64,000 nucleotides of DNA. Source: Paraburkholderia sprentiae WSM5005. Its GTDB lineage: Bacteria; Pseudomonadota; Gammaproteobacteria; Burkholderiales; Burkholderiaceae. Shown here piece by piece: positions 37,595 to 47,100 of the stretch; position 1 is the first letter of the stretch; each line of letters begins with the position of its first letter. The stretch spans positions 620,001 through 684,000 of the forward strand of contig NZ_CP017562.2 in assembly GCF_001865575.2 (NCBI RefSeq), written 5' to 3'. Under the pieces are notes generated by a model. That model had not been told where the DNA came from, made no database searches, and saw only the letters and a program-made list of their open reading frames with translations. The position numbers and the translations under genes were made by a program.

Positions 37595-38886
37595 TGAGCC
37601 TCCTGCTGCCTGCCCCGAACCAGCGCCTCGGGATGGCGGTCGAGATAGTCGGCCAGCGCCCGAATCGAGCGTGCGGTGTCGGTCAGCTCCCGCAACGCCG
37701 CAGGCAGGTCGTTCTGGCTCGACGCGTCGCCGCCGAGCGTTCGATTCGCAGCGGCCACCGTGCGATCGGCCGCGTTAGCGGTCTCGTGCAGTTGCGCGAC
37801 GAGCGGACCGATCTGCGGCGAGACCTGCTGCAACGTGCGATCGATCTGTGCGACGGAGCGGTCGATGTGCGTCAGGCTGTCCTTGATCTGCGGCGAGGAA
37901 CTGAGCGCGTTGATATGCGCGGCGATACTGCGGACCTGTTCGCCGGTTTGCCTGATCGGCAGATCGTCGATTTTCTGGATCACCTCGTTGGCCTTGGCCA
38001 TCGTCGTGTCGAGATTCGCGGGCGCGACACTCGGAATCACCGGCAGACCGTCCTCGCTCGCGAGCGTCGCGACTGGCGCACCGGCCACGAAGTCGAGGTC
38101 GATCTTGTCGGCGCCGACGACCGGCGGATCTTGCGACAAGCGCGCGCGCAACCCCGTGGCGACGAGACGGGTGAGCATGCTGTCGACGAGCGGGCGCCAG
38201 TCGCCGTTGGCCGGCGCCGGCGCGCCGACGATGCCGAGCTGCGACGGGTTCAGCGCGATCTGCACCGGGGTGCTCAGCGCGCCTGTGCGGGCGTCGTAGT
38301 TCAGGCGCACGCTGGTGACGGTGCCCACGTCGAAACCGCGCAATTGCACGACGGCACCGTTCTTCAGTTCGCCGACGGCGCCGTCGAATCGCACCAGATA
38401 AGTGACGATCGGGCCGTGTCCCGGCGCGAGCGCCGGGCGGCGGTCGACTCCGTCGAAACGCGACACGGGTTCGCCGGGTCCAGGCTCCATGACGATCTCG
38501 GGGCCGGACAACATGCCCTTGAGCGACGCTGGATCGCTGAGGTCCACGTGTGCGCCGCGCAGATAAAACTTTGTCTCGCGGCGCAGATATTTTTTTTCGG
38601 CGCGATCTATCTTCAGTTCGGCTTGCACATGCTGGCCATCGGGCGCGAGCGTAATGTCCGACACGTCGCCGACCTTCACGCCGCGCAGCGTGACGATCGT
38701 GTCTTGCGGCTTCATGCCGTACGCGTTGTCGAACGTGACCGTGACAGTCTCGCCCCGATGCATCAACGCGCGAAAACCGAGCCATCCGGCCATCGCGAAG
38801 GCTGCGATCGGCACCGCCCAGATCCAGCCGGGCCACGCGCTGCGGCGCACCTGGGCGTGCGAGCGACGGGGGCGGGTGCCGCTCAT
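37591..38886 (-). CDS. pqiB: PqiB-like MCE-domain protein
   Basis: A 431-residue protein with one N-terminal membrane anchor (WPGWIWAVPIAAFAMAGWLGF). Two MCE domains are visible: VTVTFDNAYGMKPQDTIVTL and VTYLVRFDGAVGELKNGAVV. A helical C-terminal region follows. E. coli PqiB has three MCE repeats and is longer, so this is a short form, though a degenerate third domain cannot be excluded. It overlaps both pqiA and pqiC by 4 nt. MCE rings form periplasmic channels for lipids. Confidence 0.87.
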   Translation of the reverse strand: MSGTRPRRSHAQVRRSAWPGWIWAVPIAAFAMAGWLGFRALMHRGETVTVTFDNAYGMKPQDTIVTLRGVKVGDVSDITLAPDGQHVQAELKIDRAEKKYLRRETKFYLRGAHVDLSDPASLKGMLSGPEIVMEPGPGEPVSRFDGVDRRPALAPGHGPIVTYLVRFDGAVGELKNGAVVQLRGFDVGTVTSVRLNYDARTGALSTPVQIALNPSQLGIVGAPAPANGDWRPLVDSMLTRLVATGLRARLSQDPPVVGADKIDLDFVAGAPVATLASEDGLPVIPSVAPANLDTTMAKANEVIQKIDDLPIRQTGEQVRSIAAHINALSSSPQIKDSLTHIDRSVAQIDRTLQQVSPQIGPLVAQLHETANAADRTVAAANRTLGGDASSQNDLPAALRELTDTARSIRALADYLDRHPEALVRGRQQEAQ

Positions 38887-40088
38887 CGCTCGCTCCGCGG
38901 ATGGACGTCCCACATCAGGCGCGGGTCGAACGCGTGCGAAGCCGCCATCGTCAGCAACACGACGAGCGCGAACGCGGTTGCGCCGATGGCCGGTCGGGCC
39001 GAGGCGATGCCGTCGAACTGGATCAGCGGTATGAACGCCGCGATCGTGAACACGTCGACGAACGACCATCGGCCCAACTCGTCGATCAGGCGATACAGAT
39101 GCGTCTTGACTCGCAGATGCCGTCGCGAACGGCGCTGAACCGAAACGACGAACCACGCCATGCCGAGAATTTTCGCCACCGGAATGACGATGCTCGTACA
39201 GGTGATCAGAATGCCGAGTGGCCACAGGCCGGCGTGAAACAGCTGGTAGACGCCGTCGATGATCCGGTGGGACTGGATTCGCCCGAGTTGCATCGAACTG
39301 GTCATCGGAAACAAGTTGGCCGGGATAGTCAGAACCAGCGCGGCGAGCGACAGCGCGGATGCGCGTACGACGGCGTCGGTTTTGCGAGCGCGCAACGTCA
39401 GTCCGCAGCGAGGGCAGGGACGCCCTTCCTGCGACATCGGCACGACCAGATCGCAAACCGTGCAGCACAACGGCGTTTCGTGTTCCGGCAGCGGATTGTC
39501 GGCGACGATCGCGCGCCACACGGTTCGTCGATCGAGCGAGGCGCGCGTGAGCATCGACAGCAGCGCCGCGGCGATGAAACAGTAGCCGCCGGGGCCGATC
39601 GAGCTGGTCAGATTCTGCGTCACCCGCGCGTAACCGACGAAGCAGCCGACCAGGTAGACATCGGGCATGGTCCAGATATCGAGCGAGGTGGTCCAGCGAA
39701 ACAGCGCGCCGATTCCGCGGGTACGCCTGCCGAGCCGTAGCGCGACCAGCACGGCCACGAGGCCGCCAAAACGGATGAACGGCAGCACGATACCGAACGT
39801 GCCGAGCAACAGCGCAAGGATGAACCAGCCGTCGTTCCACATCTTCACGATGCCCGACGACAGCACGGACGAGTGCTCGATACCGAGCATGTGCACGACC
39901 ATCAGTGGCGCGAGGTTGGCAGGAAACAGCAGCACGAAGGTCGACGTCGCGCAGGCGAGCGCCGCGCCCTGGCTTCGGCCGCTACGCCGCTCGAGCGGAA
40001 AGTGACAGGTGCGGCAACGCGCATAGGTATGCGCGGTGAGCGGCGGGATGTCTTCGAGCGCGCCACATTCGGGGCAGCCGATCGTCAT
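38883..40088 (-). CDS. pqiA: PqiA integral membrane protein
   Basis: A 401-residue protein. Two zinc-ribbon-like Cys sets (CPECGALED with CRTCHFPL; CTVCDLVVP with CPRCGLTLR) each precede a block of four membrane helices, the duplicated architecture of PqiA. It is the first gene of the operon. It is thought to provide the inner-membrane part of the MCE transport system. Confidence 0.9.
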   Translation of the reverse strand: MTIGCPECGALEDIPPLTAHTYARCRTCHFPLERRSGRSQGAALACATSTFVLLFPANLAPLMVVHMLGIEHSSVLSSGIVKMWNDGWFILALLLGTFGIVLPFIRFGGLVAVLVALRLGRRTRGIGALFRWTTSLDIWTMPDVYLVGCFVGYARVTQNLTSSIGPGGYCFIAAALLSMLTRASLDRRTVWRAIVADNPLPEHETPLCCTVCDLVVPMSQEGRPCPRCGLTLRARKTDAVVRASALSLAALVLTIPANLFPMTSSMQLGRIQSHRIIDGVYQLFHAGLWPLGILITCTSIVIPVAKILGMAWFVVSVQRRSRRHLRVKTHLYRLIDELGRWSFVDVFTIAAFIPLIQFDGIASARPAIGATAFALVVLLTMAASHAFDPRLMWDVHPRSER

Positions 40089-40514
40089 GCGGCGTTCTCC
40101 ATCGGCTGTCCGTTTTCAGTCGGGCAGTGTGTTGCGAAAGAGGTTTCGCCGATCATCCCATCGACCTCCTGCGCCGTTTGGCGCGTGAATGCACCGCAGG
40201 CGCGCTCACACGCGCTAGCTCCTGTCCTCCCCTAGCATGGCGCGTTCCCGGGTGACGAACGAACGCCGCATGCAAAGAGGCAGCGGATTAAGGACGAGCT
40301 CTCCATTTCGGCAACTTTGACTCTCAGGGTTTCTCCTCTCCCGCCTTGAAATCCGCGGTGTCACTCATGCGCTACGCCGCTCATTTGCAAAGAAAAAATA
40401 ACGCCGACGTTAAAAGATTGTGCTAAAAAATAACAGTTGCACGCGCAGGGAATAGCCGCGCCTGCAAGTAAAAAATTCGGCTTTCAATAATCTTAATCGG
40501 CCGCGAGGTAGATC
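40089..40514. other. Intergenic region with divergent promoters
   Basis: 426 bp between pqiA and the Pro/Gln/Tyr-rich protein gene. The section 40390-40500 is AT-rich (aaaaataacgccgacg, taaaaaattcggc) and is the probable promoter of the rightward gene; gcgaggtagatc precedes its start. No ORF is supported. Confidence 0.55.
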
Positions 40515-41294
40515 ATGAGAACAATGAAGCTTTGGGGGCTCGGGGTGACGACGGTCGCTTCGGCGCTAACGCTGCAGTGTTATCCAGCGTGGGCCGACGG
40601 ACCCGAAGCCGCGTATGCGAGCGACGACGAGGCGCCGGCCGGCTCGCTCAGTGCGAACGAGTACAAGGTCAATGCAGACGGCATGAAGGAAGATCCGAAC
40701 GCGAAGATGTCGGACGTGGCCCGCGCGTATCGCAATGGCTATATCAATCGCGGCAAACAGGATCAGGCCGATTACCAGGCCATGATCGACGCGCACAATC
40801 ACGGCCAGCGGCAAGCCGCGAAGACCGAGGTCGCGCGGGTCGACGTGCCGCCGCTGCCACCGGGCGTTCCCGAAGACGATCACTCGAAGTACACGAGCAT
40901 TCCGCCGCAGCCTCGGAAGCCGCAGCCGGTCCAGTACGCGCAACGTCAGGCGCCGCAACCGCCGCCGCAACCGCAATATCAGCAGGGGTACCCGCAGCCG
41001 CAATACGCGCCGCCGCCAATGCAATATCAGCAGGCGCCGGCCTACGCCCAGATCCAGCCGGTCTATGCCGACGACCAGCCGGTGTACGTGCGGCAGGGCT
41101 ATCCGCAGCCGCCCGTGCAGTACGTGCCGGTTTATCCGCAGCCGGAATACGATGAACTGTCGCCGGTCGTGGAAACGGTGGTTCAACCGGCCGCGCCTGT
41201 CGCTTACCAGGTTTATCGTCCGCCGGTCTATTGGGCGCAGCCGCGCATGTATGCGTATCGCGCCCCGGTCTACAGCTATCGTACGTGGCGTTGA
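40515..41294 (+). CDS. Secreted Pro/Gln/Tyr-rich low-complexity protein
   Basis: A 259-residue protein. The signal peptide (residues 1 to about 27) ends AWADG. It then has an acidic globular stretch (about 30-110) and a low-complexity tail from about 125 with PQPQYQQGYPQ-type repeats and clusters of Tyr. Its function is unknown; such tails occur in cell-surface and stress-related proteins. Single gene, followed by a strong terminator. Confidence 0.72.
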   Translation: MRTMKLWGLGVTTVASALTLQCYPAWADGPEAAYASDDEAPAGSLSANEYKVNADGMKEDPNAKMSDVARAYRNGYINRGKQDQADYQAMIDAHNHGQRQAAKTEVARVDVPPLPPGVPEDDHSKYTSIPPQPRKPQPVQYAQRQAPQPPPQPQYQQGYPQPQYAPPPMQYQQAPAYAQIQPVYADDQPVYVRQGYPQPPVQYVPVYPQPEYDELSPVVETVVQPAAPVAYQVYRPPVYWAQPRMYAYRAPVYSYRTWR

Positions 41295-41377
41295 GGTATG
41301 GCTCGAGTCGTGGCGGCGTTCGGCAACGATGGAGCGCCGCAGCGATGGTTCGCACGCATTGATTGAACGGCCAATAT

Positions 41378-41419
41378 AAAGTACTCAGCCCGGCGCACTC
41401 GTAGCGGGCCGAGTACTTT
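41378..41419. terminator. Strong bidirectional terminator
   Basis: aaagtactc-a-gcccg pairs with cgggc-c-gagtacttt (14 paired bases, one symmetric mismatch, 12-nt loop). The A-run and T-run at the ends make it a terminator on both strands, between the convergent Pro-rich and BON genes. Confidence 0.85.
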
Positions 41420-41436
41420 CATTTATTCGCTTTGCG

Positions 41437-41823
41437 CTAATGACCGCCGGCACCTCTCGTGCGTACATTCAGACGGTTATTCACCTGTCTGACTCCGCGC
41501 ACCGATCTGGCGACGCTGCCGGCGCGTTGCACTTGAGCGCGCTGCGGCACCCAACCGGTCAGCGTCACGATGCCGTGACGCGCCTGCACGTGAATCGCCG
41601 TTGAATGCAGGTTCGGTGTGCGTGCGAGCGCGCGCCGCACCTCGCGCGCGAGCTCGCTATCGGGTCTGTTGCGAGCCGGCGAGGCCGCGATGGACTGGCT
41701 TTGCGCGGACGCGTCGTTCGGCATTGCGCCAGTGGTTTGCGCGTTTGCATAGGTCGCTGTGCCGATCGCAATGAGTGCTGCGGCAATCGCGCCGATGAGG
41801 GTGCTTGCGCTTTCTGTTCTCAC
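41437..41823 (-). CDS. BON-domain periplasmic protein
   Basis: A 128-residue protein. GTG 41823 is preceded by aggagg. The signal peptide ends at about ANAQ. A BON domain lies at about 67-120 (SELAREVRRALAR, IHVQARHGIVTLTGWV, QVNNRLNV), a fold that binds phospholipid or other ligands, as in OsmY. The ORF can be extended upstream to 41949, but that lacks the signal sequence and a good ribosome-binding site. Confidence 0.8.
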   Translation of the reverse strand: MRTESASTLIGAIAAALIAIGTATYANAQTTGAMPNDASAQSQSIAASPARNRPDSELAREVRRALARTPNLHSTAIHVQARHGIVTLTGWVPQRAQVQRAGSVARSVRGVRQVNNRLNVRTRGAGGH

Positions 41824-42134
41824 ACGTCCTCCTGTACCACCTGGTTTGAATCGCGCGCGAGCCTCTCCATTAGCGCACGATGCCGCGCATGCGATCAACG
41901 TGGAGTCGGGCCAGCGCGGACGTCGCAGCCGCATGCCAGTGTAGTGCATGCCGCTAGTCGCGGTGCCGATGCGTTTGCGGTAGCGGGGAGCGCATTGGGC
42001 GAATCAGCCTGTATGATGGCGGGCTCGCGCCCGGCCCGAAGCCTCGCGCGGGCGGCTTGCGCGGATCGCACGCCGTCTGCCGCGCCCACCGGGCCGCAAA
42101 ACATCCCTTCACGATGACCTAGAGGAAGATCGCC

Positions 42135-42455
42135 ATGACGGCTGCAACGCAATTCGACCAGGTTTCTGTTGTCAAACGAGCCAACGTGTACTTCGACGGC
42201 AAGTGCGTGTCGCACACCGTCCTGTTCGCCGACGGCACGCGCAAGACGCTCGGCGTGATCCTGCCCGGCACGCTGAACTTCGGCACCGACGCGCCGGAAC
42301 TGATGGAAGTGCAGGCGGGCCAATGCCGCATCCGCCTCGACGGCAGCGACGAGTGGAAGACCTATGGTGCCGCCGAGTCGTTCTCGGTGCCGGGCAAAAG
42401 CCGCTTCGATATCGATGTGGTTGAAACGTTGGACTATGTTTGCAGCTATCTGTAA
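42135..42455 (+). CDS. ppnP: Pyrimidine/purine nucleoside phosphorylase PpnP
   Basis: A 106-residue cupin-like protein of the DUF1255 family, of typical length. It has [39 protein letters not shown] and [14 protein letters not shown]. PpnP phosphorylyses several nucleosides to the free base and ribose 1-phosphate. The start follows gaggaagatcgcc. It stands alone at the edge of the island and is the last gene of the conserved left side. Confidence 0.9.
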   Translation: MTAATQFDQVSVVKRANVYFDGKCVSHTVLFADGTRKTLGVILPGTLNFGTDAPELMEVQAGQCRIRLDGSDEWKTYGAAESFSVPGKSRFDIDVVETLDYVCSYL

Positions 42456-42552
42456 GTGGGAATGACGCCTGTTGTACGCGTCGGGGATGGCTTGGGCAAT
42501 TTTTGTTGGCCTTTCCTTGATTTGTTATTGGTCTATTGGCGTTGCCCCTATG

Positions 42553-42936
42553 CGGGGCGGCACTCACTTTCTTTGCTGCTGCAAAGAAAGTAAGCAAAGA
42601 AGACAGCTTCAAACCGCCAGCTCATAAGCGGGCCCCCTGGCTTGGAGGAGGTAGTGGTGCATCTGGAATCCGTGCCCCCGCACATTCCACGTCAGTGACA
42701 AAGCCGTCATCCTTCCCACTCCGCACTGCGTGCGTCGCGGACGGGTCTGCCAGGGAAACCGACCGATGGCTTTGGAACAGGGTTTCGGCGCGCGCAGCGC
42801 CGCCGGAAGAACGACTGCCTTGTCACAAGCGCCGAATGTGCGGGAGCACGGATTCCAGATGCACCACTGCCGGAGGCAGACCGAGGGACACGCCTAAGAG
42901 TTTGCGGTGTGAGCTGTCTTCTTTGCCTACTTTCTG
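42553..42936. repeat. Dispersed palindromic repeat, left copy
   Basis: A long imperfect inverted repeat. The left arm (cggggcggcac at 42553 through gacagc at 42607) is repeated in inverted orientation near 42911-42936. The body 42672-42936 is about 90% identical in direct orientation to 55210-55475, by eye. No ORF in it looks coding. With its counterpart it flanks the VgrG/AAA island. Confidence 0.8.
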
Positions 42937-43193
42937 CCTTGTCTGGCAAGGTTTTCCGGCATTCCTTCCGCCGAAAGTAGAAGATTTTTATTTGCAGCAG
43001 GACAGCCTGAGGACAATATTTGCGGCTTTCTTGCGACACCCGACAGGCGCGTGAATCAGTCGGATAACTAGCGTCTGTACCCCATCAGCGGGACGACCCG
43101 AGCACAATTGATGCCATAATAGGCAAGTAGACCTATGCCAGTTTGGACACGCTAGACGAAGTCCATGGTTACGCCATAGAAAAAGACAATCAG

Positions 43194-44714
43194 ATGTCAA
43201 ATAAAATCACTATTCGCAATCTGAAGCACATCAGGGAACTTACCTTTGATGTCCCGCCCCCGGGGGTCCACCTGCTGTCCGGCGCTAACGGTGCTGGCAA
43301 AACTTCCGTCCTTGCGTGCCTGCGGCGCATTGGGCAAGGAAATGCATTCGCCCAGCATTTCCGCGCTTCACAATACTCCGACTCGCTTGATAATTTCGAC
43401 GGGGCAGAAATTGTTTACTGCGTCAATGGCCGTGAGGTCACATATGCATACGGCGGCGAGCGATGGGTTCCCCGGCCTCGCTCGAACAATCGTTTGCTGT
43501 CGGCGTTTGGATATCCCTCAGTCTTTTATATTGGCGCGACGGCAGACCGGATTACGCCTCGGCCCGAAGATTTCAACGTTCGTCGCGTTGCACAAGCTCC
43601 GCTGCAACTCCGCGAAGCCGCGAATCGGATTTTGGGAACGAATAAGTTCGATGCCCTCAAAACCATCAACCTAACGCGAGGCGGCGGAAACTCTGCTTTC
43701 GTCCTTCAGTCCAAGCCGGCACCTGGCGCGAAGTACGTTTCTGAGCGGAACTTCAGTTTGGGCGAGCTCTGCATTCTGAAATTGGTCCGGGAGTTGATGT
43801 ACTGCGCAAACAATTCGCTAGTACTTATTGACGAGCTGGAGCTTGCGCTGCATCCCCGCGCACAAATTGAGCTGTTGCGCTATTTGCAAGAAATGGCAGA
43901 GCAGAAGCGACTCACAGTGATATTTTCGACGCATTCGGTAAGCCTGCTAAAACGCGTCCCGCGTGAACAAATCCTGTTTTTGGAGGCAAGCAACGGAGCG
44001 GTAACTACGGTGAAAGGCTGCTATCCGACGTACGCATTGGGGAACATTGCGTACGACGAAGAGCGCGCGCCGGACTTGGTTATCTACGTGGAGGACGAAT
44101 CGGCGCTTTACGCGACCGAGGCGCTCGCGCGCCTCTCAATTAGTCACCGTTTCAGAAACGAGGTGTCGCTGTTTCCGACGGTGCATGTAGTCCCCATTGG
44201 CCCGTTCATCAGTGTTGTGCGGTTTCTCGCCCGTAGTAGAGCGCTCCTACCTCCTACGACAGTTTCAGTCGCGTTGCTCGACAACGACGTAAAAACAGAG
44301 ACCATCGCGGGATGGAGAGCACAACAAAACCACGCTGCTTTGGCAGAGTTTCAGGCTCACGAACGTACGATTGATTATCTTCCGTGGACGCCAGAAGTCG
44401 GCCTGGTCGAATACTTGGGTAACGGAGGCGACGCGCAGTTACACATTCGGCAGCACTTTAACAATCACCACCTCCAAGTTCGTCCCCAAGACATAGGGGA
44501 CATTCCTCCCGCGGCAGGCGGAGAGCAACGGCGAGCCTGCAAAGCTGCGGTGCAGCGAGTCGTGCGCCACATTGCGGGGGCGCTGCCGAATGAAAGCGAA
44601 GTGCAAGTGCAAAAGGCACTCTTTCAATTATTTTCGAAGTGGCACTTCGACAAGAACCGCGCATCTGTATTGCAATTGTTCGGTCCGCTTCTTACTCAGG
44701 CATTGGTAACGTGA
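43194..44714 (+). CDS. AAA ATPase with TOPRIM-like C-terminus (OLD-type nuclease candidate)
   Basis: A 506-residue protein, AT-richer than its neighbours. It has Walker A GANGAGKT (30-37), an ABC-like signature FSLGE (188-191), Walker B LVLIDE (209-214) and a switch His in STHS (245-248), all of the SMC/RecF/OLD class. The C-terminal part has VEDES (299-303) and LLDND (361-365), matching the acidic motifs of TOPRIM nucleases. Proteins with this layout include phage-defence enzymes. It is inside the repeat-flanked island. The start 43194 is chosen over 43143 by the HTIRNLKH-type beginning; the ribosome-binding site is weak. Confidence 0.83.
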   Translation: MSNKITIRNLKHIRELTFDVPPPGVHLLSGANGAGKTSVLACLRRIGQGNAFAQHFRASQYSDSLDNFDGAEIVYCVNGREVTYAYGGERWVPRPRSNNRLLSAFGYPSVFYIGATADRITPRPEDFNVRRVAQAPLQLREAANRILGTNKFDALKTINLTRGGGNSAFVLQSKPAPGAKYVSERNFSLGELCILKLVRELMYCANNSLVLIDELELALHPRAQIELLRYLQEMAEQKRLTVIFSTHSVSLLKRVPREQILFLEASNGAVTTVKGCYPTYALGNIAYDEERAPDLVIYVEDESALYATEALARLSISHRFRNEVSLFPTVHVVPIGPFISVVRFLARSRALLPPTTVSVALLDNDVKTETIAGWRAQQNHAALAEFQAHERTIDYLPWTPEVGLVEYLGNGGDAQLHIRQHFNNHHLQVRPQDIGDIPPAAGGEQRRACKAAVQRVVRHIAGALPNESEVQVQKALFQLFSKWHFDKNRASVLQLFGPLLTQALVT

Positions 44715-44725
44715 GACCCGCCAGA

Positions 44726-44766
44726 GCGCATCAAGGCCCGCTGAAGCGGACCTTGATGCGCGGCAG
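44726..44766. terminator. Strong hairpin after the AAA gene
   Basis: gcgcatcaagg (44726-44736) pairs perfectly with ccttgatgcgc (44751-44761), with a nested ccgct/agcgg stem. It is 11 nt after the AAA stop and faces a convergent pseudogene. The downstream run is only cagtttt. Confidence 0.7.
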
Positions 44767-44792
44767 TTTTAGGCATTGACGAGACAGGTTGA

Positions 44793-45283
44793 TCATTCAA
44801 CTTCGTCCGCTGTCGCTTCGAGCGCTTCGAGCGTGCCGCGCACGTCCGGCCGGTGCAGGAGCGACAGGACGCGCGCCGACGCATGTTCGTCTTCCGGGTA
44901 GACCTTGACGCGGAATGTCTACGGGACCGTCCCGCCGGCCTTGGGTACGAACGTGATTCTGTCCAGCTTCGCGTCGATAAACGGCAAATCGTCATCGTGA
45001 CCGCTATCGCGGAACGTTAAGTCGGCCGGGAAACTGCCGGACCAGTGCAGCGTGCCTAACTGCGGATTGCGCAGGTGCGGGGTGTTGTCGGGGTCGATCA
45101 GGTCATTGGTCCCGTCCGCGTCGTAAAGGGACCGGCGTAGCGTTGGCGACAGGCGGTCGAGGGACGTATTCGGAAGGTCGGTCGTGATTTTCAGGTCGAG
45201 CGCCAGCACCTCGTCATCGCCGTGGTATTCCGTGCGCGGTTGATGTGCTCAACCCTGACAGGATGATTTTCGAAGGTCATCAT
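44793..45283 (-). pseudogene. Decayed phage-like gene (frameshift plus in-frame stop)
   Basis: From ATG 45283, with gaggag upstream, the frame reads MTFENHPVRVEHIN and then shifts near 45238; a single base loss in the aaccg stretch explains it. Reading continues as EVLALDLKITTDLP in the next frame, meets a TAG near 44928 (VP*TFRVKVYPEDE), and would end at 44793. Total length fits about 164 codons minus one base. The content resembles a prophage hypothetical protein. It is adjacent to other decayed phage genes. Confidence 0.75.
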
Positions 45284-45316
45284 CGCGTTCTCCTCAGTTG
45301 GAAGTCGTTACCGCAT

Positions 45317-45742
45317 TCATTGCTCACTCTCCATCCTGTGGCGTTTCGCTACAAAGAACTCTTCCAGTTCTTCGCGCTGGCCTTCGTCCTGCACGGTGCG
45401 TATCAGGGCGGCGGCAACATCGAGCGCGTCGGGCGTTTCCGCTTTTTCCAGCGCGTCCATGACCTGGGCGAACGTCATTGCTGCCACTTCACCGCCGCCG
45501 CCATCTTTCGAGCCTGCGCCAGCAGGATCGTCCTGCGCGGCTTGCGCGTGTGCCGCAGCGCGTTCGGCGTTGAGCTTGTCGCTATATGCTGTGCGTGCGA
45601 TGTCTTTTTCCTGATCGGTGCGCAACTTCGTTGCGAGTTCGCCAACCGCCGTCATTTCACTGCTGTTCGTCGCTTCCGCAATGGCCTTCAGAACCTCGTC
45701 AAGCGTCGGCGCTGCATTGCGTGTAGTCGCGTTCTTCTTCAT
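45317..45742 (-). CDS. Hypothetical phage-like protein
   Basis: A 141-residue acidic, Ala/Glu-rich protein, mostly helical, with a central low-complexity stretch (AGSKDGGGGE). ATG 45742 is preceded by caaggag. It is next to the decayed gene at 44793-45283, so a shared phage origin is likely. There is no recognised family. Confidence 0.55.
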   Translation of the reverse strand: MKKNATTRNAAPTLDEVLKAIAEATNSSEMTAVGELATKLRTDQEKDIARTAYSDKLNAERAAAHAQAAQDDPAGAGSKDGGGGEVAAMTFAQVMDALEKAETPDALDVAAALIRTVQDEGQREELEEFFVAKRHRMESEQ

Positions 45743-45843
45743 GCGCTCCTTGACGCTGCTTGTGCGCGACGATCCATGCGCCGCGGATTCCCGTCTGACT
45801 TCTTCGGCTGGCCCCCTGTCGCGCATGCCGGTATCGATCACCG

Positions 45844-46614
45844 GTGACGTTCAGTAGTACCGACGCGTTACCGGGCAGCATTGCGCCAGCCACGACCTAT
45901 TTCGTGGTTCAGGTATCCGCTGACCAGAACACATTCCAGATTTCCGGCACGCAGGGCGGCGCACCCATATCGATGACCGACGCGGGAACGGGTACGCACG
46001 CGATTGTCAGCCCGCCGTGGCGCAAATCGGACCGTAACTCGGCCATCGTCGAAGCCAGCATTCAGGGCGCGGGCGGTTCAGGTGGCGTGGCGAACCGTAC
46101 GTCGAATACAGGGACTGCCACGGGCGGAGGGGCTGGCGGTTATGCGTGGCTGCGTCGCCATGCGGAGAGCCTGCCCGACGAGCTTGAAACCGTCATTGGC
46201 GCGGGTGGCATCGTGCCGGACTCGGGCAACGCGGGCAGGCAGGGAGCGAATACGTATCTTGGCAGCCCGCTATCACCCGTTGCCTACGCGACCCGGTGGC
46301 GCTGGCGGGGCGGGCTCGGCAACGATTGCCACGCTGCTCGGTGCGCCGGGTGGAACAGGCGTGAACGGCGACCTGAACGTGCGCGGTGAGGGTTCGCTGC
46401 CGTTGTCAGCACCACGCTATCGAACTACACCCCGGCGAGGAAATCCATGTACGGCATTGGCGGTATGGGCGCCGCCTATGGTCCGTCAGGGGCGACGCCG
46501 GTCCGTGATGGCTCGGGTCGCGGAGCGGGCGGCGGTGGCGGACTTGGTAGTTCCGGGTCGTTCACGGCTGGCCGAGGCAGCGACGGACTGCTGGTCATGC
46601 GTGAATACAGTTGA
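45844..46614 (+). pseudogene. Frameshifted glycine-rich phage tail/fibre-like gene, N-terminus missing
   Basis: Three frames in series carry one coherent Gly/Ser/Thr-rich protein: FSSTDALPGSIAPATTYFVV from 45844, then GGAGGAGSATIATLLGAPGG from about 46302, then YGIGGMGAAYGPSGATPVRD and LLVMREYS up to the TGA at 46614. Each switch is a frame change in a GC-rich repeat. The GRD-like pattern is typical of phage tail-tip or fibre proteins. The true start is absent, so it is a remnant. Confidence 0.72.
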
Positions 46615-46664
46615 TGAGGACACAGCGCGGTAGATGTCTACCTGTAGCGCAGGAGAATCCCATC

Positions 46665-46829
46665 ATGCTACACGTTGTAATGACCTTGATCCTTCTCGCA
46701 GTGCCGATGCTGACGGGCTGCACCGTGATTCACATCGAAGGCAATGCAAACACCGTGAGCGGCATTGAAGGTCATACGGGCACGGTGAAAGTCCCTTCGA
46801 GCCTTCGCGACAGCGCACAATCCCAATAA
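46665..46829 (+). CDS. Small lipoprotein
   Basis: A 54-residue protein with a lipoprotein signal (MLTGC, Cys about 17). A short polar mature part (VIHIEGNANTVSGIEG) follows. The start at 46665 has aggag upstream. It lies behind the phage fibre remnant. Small lipoproteins occur in phage lysis cassettes, but no lysozyme or holin is nearby. Function is unknown. Confidence 0.65.
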   Translation: MLHVVMTLILLAVPMLTGCTVIHIEGNANTVSGIEGHTGTVKVPSSLRDSAQSQ

Positions 46830-46889
46830 TCGCGAATTCTCCAGCATCCGCTTATAATCGGAATGCCGTCGAAACAATGACGGCTCAGG

Positions 46890-47060
46890 CTTGGCAGCCT
46901 GGAAAGGTGAAAGCCCGCATACCTGCTTCGGCAGGTTTGCGTTTGCTTCTGCACGTCCATTGTCAATGGGCGGGCCGTGGCAAGGAGACCCTCGGGTCTG
47001 CCGGTTTTGGCTTTCACGCCGGTCTGCCAACCTTGTCACGTGCCCGCTCACCTGCTTCCC
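46890..47060 (+). ncRNA. Candidate C4-like phage antisense RNA
   Basis: A compact block of short hairpins: acctgc-ttcg-gcaggt (46921-46936), cattg-t-caatg (46958-46968), gacc-ctcg-ggtc (46987-46998), and ccggtctgccaacc near 47019. This order of loops is what I remember of the C4 antisense RNA of enterobacterial phages. It sits directly upstream of a small gene at 47101. The identification rests on recall and pattern. Confidence 0.45.
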
Positions 47061-47100
47061 TATGTGTCCGGGCGATCCTTCACGATAACCAGGACCGCGC

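Noticed and set aside
40941..41280. Possible CRISPR or tandem DNA repeat in the Pro/Gln-rich gene
   Set aside because: The repeats are codon-level low complexity in a coding sequence; there are no equal spacers.
42637..43054. Frames inside the left repeat (and matching frames near 55062-55435)
   Set aside because: They lie wholly in the palindromic repeat, mirror each other on both strands and have no coding pattern.
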